5,521 nt of DNA from DATIJJ01 sp964612855 (GCA_964612855.1 CAZTDR010000112.1:1-5521), one strand, 5' to 3'; shown: positions 1 to 5,521, numbered from the stretch's first letter. The notes: generated from the sequence alone by a model not told the origin. Program-made: numbers and translations.

Positions 1-74
1 GCAGCCTTATTTGTCAAAAATAGAGGGCGGTTCATGATTTTTGTCGTGTACAAAGCGGAGAAATAAAGGCTTGC
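1..74. repeat. Imperfect inverted repeat in the upstream region
   Basis: The first 15 bases (beginning GCAGCCTTATTT) are nearly the reverse complement of 58-74 (GAGAAATAAAGGCTTGC). Two single-base bulges and one mismatch separate the arms from a perfect match, and about 42 bases lie between them. The stretch could fold as a large stem, or be one copy of a short interspersed element whose left side lies outside the window. A + strand frame is open from base 1 to a TAA at 64-66 (21 codons, ending VVYKAEK), so it could instead hold the 3' end of an upstream gene; no start is visible and this is weak. On the minus strand, a short frame without a start codon contains the residues VHDKN, also encoded near the end of the second gene. 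Confidence 0.4.
37..51 (-). repeat. Left copy of a 15-bp inverted repeat near the operon ends
   Basis: Its reverse complement, GTACACGACAAAAAT, is identical over 15 bases to 5379-5393, about 5.3 kb away in opposite orientation. It lies in the leader, inside the loop of the imperfect inverted repeat at 1-74. Confidence 0.5.
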
Positions 75-79
75 GAAAT

Positions 80-111
80 TTAATTTTTCCTTAAGGTTTG
101 CGTAATATGAT
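80..111 (+). promoter_or_regulatory. Weak sigma70-like promoter candidate for the operon
   Basis: TATGAT at 106-111 matches five of six bases of the -10 consensus, and the overlapping TAATAT at 103-108 matches four of six. The -35 region is poor: TTAATT at 80-85 lies 17 bases before TAATAT but matches only three of six bases. Transcription would start near 115-118 and give a leader of about 35 bases before the first start codon. The whole leader is AT-rich, so chance matches are expected. A pathogen-type activator could compensate for the weak -35, but no operator repeat is evident. Confidence 0.25.
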
Positions 112-139
112 TTTGAAAGTTTTTAATAACTTATAAAAT

Positions 140-146
140 AGGGAGA
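140..146 (+). promoter_or_regulatory. Ribosome binding site of the dsRBD gene
   Basis: AGGGAGA ends 6 bases before the ATG at 153. This standard Shine-Dalgarno spacing fixes the start and argues for bacterial translation. Confidence 0.75.
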
Positions 147-152
147 TTTTTT

Positions 153-1643
153 ATGGAATATACTCAGCTCATTCACGATTGCTATGACAAATTTCAAGGA
201 GCTTTACGAGGAAATAGAAGTTTTGCTGCTAAAGCATCTTTAGTGGCTCCGCTTGTAGACGATTTAAAACTTATTTTTAAGTATCTTAATAATGGCGAAA
301 TAACAGAAAAAACGGTGAGTGAATTGCAAGAACAGGACCGTAATGCAATAAAAGAAAAAATTGCTAAGTATCATAAAGACTCTGAGATGAAGCTTGACCT
401 AAATGGAGTAGGTGAGATTTTCGATCAGACATTTGAACCTATCAACGCACTTATCTCTCAATTAGAGAGTGCACTGTCATCACAAAATTCCCCTAAAAAT
501 ACAAAAAAAAATAACAGCGCATCTCAACAGCAAACAATGGCACATTTGCCTGATGAGCGCCCTCTAGACTACACGCCTCACCGAGTGCGATTGCCGTTTT
601 CTCCTGATGATTCAACGCATGCTATCCAGCAATCATTAAAACCATTACAGGTTGTTGTTACTCCTCCTCTTCCTAGCACTTCTTTTTCTGATTCATCGAC
701 TCGTAGTGACTCTGCTACGTCTATACCGAGTAATTTTTTTTCGCGCACTAGTGATAATTTTAGCAGTGCTTATTCACTCACAATAAGTGCAGGTTCAGCA
801 CCGCCTATGCCACAGACGAGCGTAGGGGCTGCAGAAGCGAATCAACAGAATAAGGGAGACGCTATAGGAGCAGATACACGGCCATTACAAGGCCTCCAGT
901 CTCCAATTGCGGTTAAAATGACACTTAAAATGGCAGTGGATATGCTTAAACACTGCGGTATATCACCGGTAAAAGTGGATGTGAAGCCTGGTTTGGCGGT
1001 GGAAAAACTTACAACGCTTTTCAAAAAATATTATCCTCAGGATCAATCATCAGGCAGTATTTTTAAATCAGAAGAAGATCCGGTTTCTCATAAATATAAA
1101 GTCAGTGTCATGCTAGAAGATAGGCCAATCGCAACTGCTGATTGTGCATTACCACCTGAAATTAAAGGAAATGAAGAGTGGACTAATCAAAGAAACGCAC
1201 TCATAAAAAATTGTAAAGAAGAGTCAGCAAAAAAGGCCTTACTTAATCTAAAAATAAGATGGTATAAGGATTTTCTGATTAAAGTTCCTCCTGATACAGA
1301 TGGTAACCCTACCTCAACCTTATTAGAATTCTACAAAATGCATAGTATTTATAAGCAAGGCGATGAATTGCAGGGGGTGTATAGAAGCTATATGAATAGT
1401 AGTACACAAGCCGAGCTGCCAATATTTGAATGCAGCTTAATGTTTAAAAAAGCTAACTATGCTACGGGACGTGGTGAAACCAAACGACGTGCGAGAGAGG
1501 CGGCCTCCAGACAGCTGTTGCGTTATTTGAATGAGGCTGTACAGATAGTAAATGAGAGCGAAGTTAGTGAATTAGAAGCCATGGTTACGGTGCACACGAC
1601 GCGGCCCTTATTTGATTTATACAATAACGCCAAAACGAGGTAA
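153..1643 (+). CDS. Tandem dsRNA-binding-domain protein, putative effector
   Basis: Predicted RNA-binding protein with no visible enzyme domain. Residues 1-108 are mostly helical and unrecognised. Residues 110-250 are a low-complexity Ser/Pro/Thr/Gln linker. Residues 279-368 look like a degenerate dsRBD with an insertion before its last helix. Residues 385-460 fit a canonical dsRBD: helix 1 NPTSTLLEFYKMHSI with Glu392 at the conserved position, three strands including PIFECSLMF, then GRGETKRRAREAASRQLLRYL-type helix 2. Its KRRAR (444-448) matches the KKxAK motif that contacts the dsRNA phosphates. The GPxH loop is not conserved (Glu421 replaces His). RNase III, the usual bacterial dsRBD protein, is excluded because its endonuclease signature is absent. 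The gene lies 6 bases before the U-box gene, so the two are probably co-expressed. No signal peptide or membrane segment is visible. The fold call rests on motif reading; host-directed function is inferred. Confidence 0.8.
   Translation: MEYTQLIHDCYDKFQGALRGNRSFAAKASLVAPLVDDLKLIFKYLNNGEITEKTVSELQEQDRNAIKEKIAKYHKDSEMKLDLNGVGEIFDQTFEPINALISQLESALSSQNSPKNTKKNNSASQQQTMAHLPDERPLDYTPHRVRLPFSPDDSTHAIQQSLKPLQVVVTPPLPSTSFSDSSTRSDSATSIPSNFFSRTSDNFSSAYSLTISAGSAPPMPQTSVGAAEANQQNKGDAIGADTRPLQGLQSPIAVKMTLKMAVDMLKHCGISPVKVDVKPGLAVEKLTTLFKKYYPQDQSSGSIFKSEEDPVSHKYKVSVMLEDRPIATADCALPPEIKGNEEWTNQRNALIKNCKEESAKKALLNLKIRWYKDFLIKVPPDTDGNPTSTLLEFYKMHSIYKQGDELQGVYRSYMNSSTQAELPIFECSLMFKKANYATGRGETKRRAREAASRQLLRYLNEAVQIVNESEVSELEAMVTVHTTRPLFDLYNNAKTR
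503..511 (+). other. A9 homopolymer, slippage-prone site in the dsRBD gene
   Basis: Nine consecutive A residues cover codons 117-120 at the border between the N-terminal helical region and the linker. The next bases are TAAC, so one extra A reads ACA AAA AAA AAA TAA and stops immediately after residue 120. Loss of one A leads to a stop after about 18 codons. A T8 run at 734-741 in the linker behaves similarly. Polymerase slippage at such tracts is known in AT-rich bacteria; use of this one is inferred. Confidence 0.35.
1637..1643 (+). promoter_or_regulatory. Ribosome binding site of the U-box gene, overlapping the previous stop
   Basis: GAGGTAA lies across the last codon and stop of the upstream gene, with GAGG ending 9 bases before the ATG at 1650. 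Ribosomes terminating on the first gene would uncover this site, which fits translational coupling. It also supports 1650 as the start; the next in-frame ATG (residue 39) falls inside the U-box and would break the domain. Confidence 0.7.
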
Positions 1644-1649
1644 GACAAC

Positions 1650-4600
1650 ATGACTCATGGTAGACAAATTGCAATAGAAGAACAAAAAAAGATTAAAGAG
1701 GCAGGTGAGAAAGAGCTTCAAGGTGCTAGCCACGACATTATATGTCCTGTGCTTAACATCATTATGTGCGATCCCGTCAAATTGGGAGTAGAGTATAAAA
1801 AAGACCATCCAGAATTCATCGTACACACGGTGAGTAGAGAAGCAATAGATGGGATGTTTGCTGTGCAAAAAGAAAAGCATTTGAACCCGCAATATTTTAC
1901 TCATTTTACGTCTCCATTTGATCGTATAAAAATACCTCTTATCGATGGTAAGTTAGATATTGCGTCCGATAATGATATTCGCGAAAAAGCGCTTGCTTTT
2001 TTAACAGCGCGTGAAAAGGGGCTCGTTGAAAAAGAACAAAGCACAGCAGAAAGAACAAAAGAGTTGGAGCGAGAGCTAAAAGAAAAAGAGAGTGCCATAC
2101 AGAACCTGAATGGTCAATTGGTAGCTCTCAGAGGAGCTCTTCGTAATCGCGATACAGCGATAATGGACGCGAAAGTTGCTAATGACCAGCAAGCACAGGT
2201 AGCTGAATATGAAAGATTGCAAGCTCAACATCTAGCGTTGGAAAGCCGTAGAAACGCTGCAATGGAGGAACGCAGACAGAGGGAACAAAATTTAACAGAT
2301 ATAAGACAGCGATTTGACAAAATTCAGGGGCACATTATTGATGGTCAGTTTGATCAGGCAAGGAGGCAGTTGGACTCCTTGCGTATTGGTAGTATCACAT
2401 CACGCCTATTGGATAATTATAATAGCGTTCGAGAAAAAATGTTATTTGATTATTACTGCTATAGCGCACAGATTGATTTACTCACAGGCAACTTACCAGC
2501 AGCGATTAATGCCATTGGCCCGTCATCTTCTTCTGTATCTGCAGCCTCTTATCGTAATTTTTGTGTCCCCTATTATGTCGATATCAATAATTTTACCCCT
2601 GGAAACAAGGTATCTGATCTACGTGTCGCACATTACAATTTACTGAGAGGACAAACTAAGCTGTTTGAAAATGTATATGCCGATAGCAGTTTTGCTGCTC
2701 TGCAAGAAGCTATTTGTATTTATACACATTATCAAGAACATGACCGCAGCATAGAGGCAAACGTTTTATTAGGACTTGCTTATCTTAAAAATAGTAAAAA
2801 TCAAAATTATGAAGAATTCAAAAAGCAACTTCAGGTTACACAAGATTTAATTTTGGCAACCAGTTTAGCAAAATTTCCCGCCTCTCCAGAGGAACAAGAT
2901 TCTTACTCCAAACAAATCCGTGCACAATATCCGCTGCTCGATTTATTAGAAGGAGAAGTTGCACGCTTAGTACATAAAAATAAGATAGCCGCTAAAGAAA
3001 ATTACGAAAATGCACAAAAAAATATGCAAGCTCTCAAAGACCAAGGAAAACGAGCAGACCATATTTATAACTTGATAGATATCCTTACTCAAAATGGTCT
3101 AGCGACTATGTCACTTGATGCAGCTATTTCAGAGGTCGGAGAAGAAAAAACGGAAAAATCCGGTGAAAATCAGCAAAAAGACGATAAAAAAATCTTTGAG
3201 TTTAAAGTATTGATTGAACTTTGTGATAGGTTTCCACTCCTGGGTAAATGTTTTGTTGAGCATGGTTATACACTAGCGCTTTGGGCTCGCATGCAGCGAG
3301 GGATCGCTTATTATACAAAAAAACAATATGCAGAAGCGTATCAAGATTATGATTACATTTTTAATACTGTCTTGGGAGTGGTTAATACGCGAAATGATGC
3401 AGACAAAATAGAGTGCTTACAAAAATATTCTACGTTTTTACACTCGCTATTTATGCAGCGTGCGCGTATTTTAGCAGAACACCCGGAATTATTTACAAGA
3501 ACGTTCCCATCGGAACGTACCAATCAATTACAGCAATTGATTACGGAAGCCAATTTGTTTATTGACAAAAAAGTTACAACAGACTCAAAAAGTATTCCAT
3601 TCACGGCTCTTTTTGTCAGAGCAGCTGCTTTATTAGAGCAAGGCAATATCAATGAAGCGATAAACGATTACAATGAATTAGCTAAGATGCATTCAAAAGG
3701 TGCGGTTGATGTTGCTGTCTATGATGGACGTGCCAAAGCATACCTCAAGGCAGAAAGATATAAAGATGCCATTTATGATTGTATCCGAGTCTTGAGATAT
3801 GACGGCAGTATTGCAGATGACCTTAGAAAAACAAGCGCAAGTAAAACAGTATGCGATTTAGCACTTAAAAGATTATTGGCTGATCCAGGGCAGGTTGATG
3901 TCTCGTGGGGATTGACATTAGATCAATTAACGGTTGTCTTGGAGAAATTCACAACGAGGTTAGAAAGAAAATGGCCCGCTAATTCGCAAACTAAACTAGT
4001 AAATTGGCAACCTTATCGTGATGCCTATGCTTACCGGTTTTGCGCACATGCTGCGCTTGCTGATCAATCTTTTACAGATAAAAAAAGTAACACGAAAAAA
4101 TCTCATCTGGATGCTGCTTTAGAAGTGTATGAAAAATTATGCACACTGATGGGGTCGAATGTGCTCGGCTCCCATACGCTTGCACATCATACTGTATTGG
4201 ATCTTTGTAAAGCATTTGCTTCTTCTTCAGATCATTATGATGATCTCATCAAAGTGGGGACTGTTGTTATCAAGCATAACCCTGCTCTCAAGGTATCTGT
4301 TATTAAATATTTCTTTACGGGAGCTTGCAGTGCGGGTCGGTATAAAGAGGCGTTGAATTATTTTAACCAATTGGATGAATTAAATGCGCTTTCGGATGCA
4401 GTGTACGATGTTGCTGTGGAAAATTTTCTCAAATTGGTAAAGAGTTCATTAAAAAACACCAGCGTAAATTCGCTGGTGGAGACGAGAGAAGCCATTCATT
4501 TGATTCTCAAAAGAGCCTCAAAACCTTCTCAACGGTGGCGATTGAAAATGTTACAAGCTGAACTAAACCAAAAAATCTATTATCACGATCAACAAGAGGA

Positions 4601-5435
4601 AAAGGCGTTTGATTTTGATACTCATGACTGTGCTCAGCAGGCATTTTGCGCTCTCGATGAAAGTATACACATAGCAGAAACTTTTCCACAAGGAATCAGT
4701 GATCAAGACTATCGAAATTGTTTTGCAGAACGAGGAATATTTGGTTTTCAATCACAGCAGTTAGCTGATGAGCAAATTAAGGATGACTTAATGATCGCTA
4801 ACCATGATACAGGATGCAGTTATTTGGTTCCGGCGTACTTAAGCGTAATCATGAGTCGTCAAGCAAAACCTGAGCTTGATAGAGCGTTATCTTACGCGAC
4901 TGAAGCGTTCACAAAAGCGCAGGTTAGCCACAATATTCACGACCAAGCAGTGGCAAAATTTTTTCTGGCTAAAGTTTATTTTGAAACAAAAAAATATCAA
5001 GAAGCATTTACTTGGTTTAACGAGATTGAAAATGCCTTTGATAAAATGCCTAATGCGTTATTTCCTGCGGTATTAAAAGGAGAAAATGCTTCTTATTTAG
5101 GTGCTACTTATTTAGAAATGGCCAGCACGACTTCTGATAAAGTCATACAAACTCGTTTTTATGAAAAGGCAATGCACTTTCTTAATAAAGGCCTAGCTGC
5201 AATGGAGGAAAAAGTTATTTATCATAAACTTAAAGCATTTAACCAAGCTCAAGTGGGCGCTCTCGATGCAGCACGGAAAAAAGATTCTTCTACTCAAAGC
5301 CTATCTACAGCACCTCTTACCGATTTTTTCAAACAACAACCAGGTGCATCAGAAGTAGAAAGGAGTATAGTTACCTCCGTACACGACAAAAATTCTCAAT
5401 CGTCGTCCCGCGGCTTGTTCGGCGTTGTTGAATAA
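1650..5435 (+). CDS. U-box / coiled-coil / TPR-repeat protein, putative E3 ubiquitin ligase effector
   Basis: Predicted E3 ubiquitin ligase that would bind a host E2 enzyme. Residues 28-118 follow the U-box pattern: CPV at 32-34, MCDPV at 39-43, HTVSREAI at 59-66, SPFDR at 88-92 and a closing helix DNDIREKALAFL. Pro89 and Arg92 fall where CHIP has its E2-contact Pro and linchpin Arg. Only two cysteines lie in the domain, so it is not a zinc RING. Residues 120-226 are charged, heptad-like coiled coil. From about 265 to 1190 the protein is helical repeats, clearest as TPRs at 544-571, 651-680, 687-718, 884-911 and 1100-1130, with a charged linker at 495-514. The tail is Ser-rich and ends LFGVVE. 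Legionella LubX is a known bacterial U-box effector, and CHIP joins TPR and U-box in the opposite order. The gene follows the dsRBD gene by 6 bases. Substrate and secretion route are unknown. Confidence 0.8.
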   Translation: MTHGRQIAIEEQKKIKEAGEKELQGASHDIICPVLNIIMCDPVKLGVEYKKDHPEFIVHTVSREAIDGMFAVQKEKHLNPQYFTHFTSPFDRIKIPLIDGKLDIASDNDIREKALAFLTAREKGLVEKEQSTAERTKELERELKEKESAIQNLNGQLVALRGALRNRDTAIMDAKVANDQQAQVAEYERLQAQHLALESRRNAAMEERRQREQNLTDIRQRFDKIQGHIIDGQFDQARRQLDSLRIGSITSRLLDNYNSVREKMLFDYYCYSAQIDLLTGNLPAAINAIGPSSSSVSAASYRNFCVPYYVDINNFTPGNKVSDLRVAHYNLLRGQTKLFENVYADSSFAALQEAICIYTHYQEHDRSIEANVLLGLAYLKNSKNQNYEEFKKQLQVTQDLILATSLAKFPASPEEQDSYSKQIRAQYPLLDLLEGEVARLVHKNKIAAKENYENAQKNMQALKDQGKRADHIYNLIDILTQNGLATMSLDAAISEVGEEKTEKSGENQQKDDKKIFEFKVLIELCDRFPLLGKCFVEHGYTLALWARMQRGIAYYTKKQYAEAYQDYDYIFNTVLGVVNTRNDADKIECLQKYSTFLHSLFMQRARILAEHPELFTRTFPSERTNQLQQLITEANLFIDKKVTTDSKSIPFTALFVRAAALLEQGNINEAINDYNELAKMHSKGAVDVAVYDGRAKAYLKAERYKDAIYDCIRVLRYDGSIADDLRKTSASKTVCDLALKRLLADPGQVDVSWGLTLDQLTVVLEKFTTRLERKWPANSQTKLVNWQPYRDAYAYRFCAHAALADQSFTDKKSNTKKSHLDAALEVYEKLCTLMGSNVLGSHTLAHHTVLDLCKAFASSSDHYDDLIKVGTVVIKHNPALKVSVIKYFFTGACSAGRYKEALNYFNQLDELNALSDAVYDVAVENFLKLVKSSLKNTSVNSLVETREAIHLILKRASKPSQRWRLKMLQAELNQKIYYHDQQEEKAFDFDTHDCAQQAFCALDESIHIAETFPQGISDQDYRNCFAERGIFGFQSQQLADEQIKDDLMIANHDTGCSYLVPAYLSVIMSRQAKPELDRALSYATEAFTKAQVSHNIHDQAVAKFFLAKVYFETKKYQEAFTWFNEIENAFDKMPNALFPAVLKGENASYLGATYLEMASTTSDKVIQTRFYEKAMHFLNKGLAAMEEKVIYHKLKAFNQAQVGALDAARKKDSSTQSLSTAPLTDFFKQQPGASEVERSIVTSVHDKNSQSSSRGLFGVVE
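2358..2382 (+). other. Hairpin enclosing an internal Shine-Dalgarno-like sequence
   Basis: GCAAGGAG (2358-2365) and CTCCTTGC (2375-2382) form a perfect 8-bp stem with a 9-base loop inside the U-box gene. The 5' arm carries AAGGAGG, an excellent Shine-Dalgarno sequence, which the stem would hide. An in-frame TTG follows at 2370 but only 3 bases after it, too close for efficient use. The site falls where the coiled coil ends and the helical repeats begin. It may be chance. Confidence 0.25.
4451..4478 (-). terminator. Intrinsic-terminator-like hairpin on the antisense strand inside the U-box gene
   Basis: CACCAGCG (4457-4464) and CGCTGGTG (4471-4478) form a perfect 8-bp GC-rich stem around a 6-base AT loop. 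Read on the minus strand, the stem is followed at once by six T residues (4456-4451), the textbook form of a Rho-independent terminator. On the + strand no T run follows. It lies in coding sequence, in codons for NTSVNSLVE, and no convincing minus-strand gene precedes it. It could end an antisense transcript or be coincidental. Confidence 0.4.
5379..5393 (+). repeat. Right copy of the 15-bp inverted repeat
   Basis: GTACACGACAAAAAT encodes VHDKN within the last 20 residues of the U-box protein. The minus strand at 37-51 reads the same five residues. Similarity decays quickly on either side, so this is either a remnant of a repeat that donated the gene's 3' end or a chance match. Confidence 0.5.
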
Positions 5436-5521
5436 ATAGAAAAGGAAGAAATTAAACGACACTTGTAGGGGCATGGCGTGCCATGCCCGGCGGCCTCAGC
5501 GAGATATGCAGCACGGGCACG
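5436..5521. other. Non-coding 3' region with a shift to GC-rich sequence
   Basis: After the TAA at 5433-5435 come about 28 AT-rich bases (up to 5463), then an abruptly GC-rich stretch to the window end. I see no gene start, no tRNA and no T-tailed hairpin able to end the operon, so termination probably occurs beyond the window. The composition break suggests the edge of a repeated or mobile sequence. Confidence 0.45.
5469..5488. repeat. Perfect 9-bp palindrome, REP-like
   Basis: GGGCATGGC and GCCATGCCC are separated by only two bases (GT), giving a GC-rich, nearly loop-free cruciform or hairpin. The final bases GGCACG (5516-5521) could pair with CGTGCC (5477-5482) in an alternative fold. Short palindromes of this style are typical of dispersed intergenic repeats (REP-like families). 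No T run follows on either strand, so it does not look like an intrinsic terminator. Other copies cannot be checked here. Confidence 0.55.

Noticed and set aside
153..1643. The dsRBD protein as a ribonuclease III
   Set aside because: There is no RNase III endonuclease signature and the N-terminal part does not resemble that domain; only the RNA-binding fold is shared.
1617..1904. Open frame of 95 codons on the minus strand across the gene junction
   Set aside because: It is antisense to both genes, Phe/Leu-rich as expected from complementing AT-rich coding sequence, and covers the conserved U-box codons; treated as a shadow.
1731..2003. The N-terminal domain of the long protein as a zinc RING finger
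   Set aside because: Only two cysteines occur in the domain, so the Cys/His ligand pattern is absent; the spacing fits a zinc-free U-box.
2314..2646. Open frame of 110 codons on the + strand
   Set aside because: It lies wholly inside the U-box gene in another frame, has no ribosome binding site and shows no recognisable domain; treated as a shadow.
3501..3518. 7-bp hairpin ACGTTCC/GGAACGT
   Set aside because: It is short, lies within codons for RTFPSERT, has no T tract or associated signal, and is likely to be chance.
4507..4751. Overlapping minus-strand open frames just upstream (on that strand) of the antisense terminator-like hairpin
   Set aside because: The position is suggestive, but both frames are about 60 codons, lack a clear ribosome binding site and overlap well-formed helical-repeat coding sequence.
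2256..5210. 15-base direct repeat GCTGCAATGGAGGAA at 2256-2270 and 5196-5210
   Set aside because: Both copies encode AAMEE in frame within helical segments; similarity does not extend into the flanks, so it is probably chance plus codon preference.
5469..5488. Palindrome as the operon terminator
   Set aside because: No T run follows the stem on either strand, and the two-base gap leaves almost no loop.

Overview
This AT-rich window holds a compact two-gene operon on the + strand. Both genes have clear Shine-Dalgarno sites and are separated by only 6 bases, so the source is a bacterium rather than a eukaryote or a giant virus. Both products, however, have eukaryote-like architectures. That combination, with the base composition, suggests a host-associated or intracellular bacterium of the Legionella/Coxiella/Berkiella kind. 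The lineage is an inference; no taxonomic marker gene is present.

Layout. Positions 1-152 are a leader with an imperfect inverted repeat (1-74), a weak promoter candidate and a good ribosome binding site. Gene 1 (153-1643, 496 aa) has an N-terminal helical region of unknown function, a long Ser/Pro/Thr/Gln-rich linker, and two tandem double-stranded-RNA-binding folds at the C-terminus: a degenerate one, then a well-formed one. Gene 2 (1650-5435, 1261 aa) starts with a U-box (E3 ubiquitin ligase) fold, continues with a coiled coil, and ends in about 900 residues of helical repeats, several recognisably TPR. Positions 5436-5521 are non-coding and turn abruptly GC-rich with a perfect 9-bp palindrome, probably the edge of an interspersed repeat that runs out of the window.

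How they may work together (inference). The tight coupling suggests the proteins are made together. Bacteria have no canonical ubiquitin system, so a U-box protein is most easily read as a translocated effector that borrows host E2 enzymes, with the TPR region recruiting substrates. A partner with dsRBDs and no catalytic domain would be expected to bind host or viral dsRNA, or proteins of dsRNA pathways (Dicer/RNAi, PKR, ADAR-like). The pair could therefore be a dsRNA-directed ubiquitination module or a suppressor of host RNA silencing. I know of no described bacterial system with this pairing, but I could not search for one.

Smaller signals include a 15-bp perfect inverted repeat near both ends of the operon, a 9-A tract in gene 1 where one extra A gives an immediate stop, and a terminator-like hairpin on the antisense strand inside gene 2.
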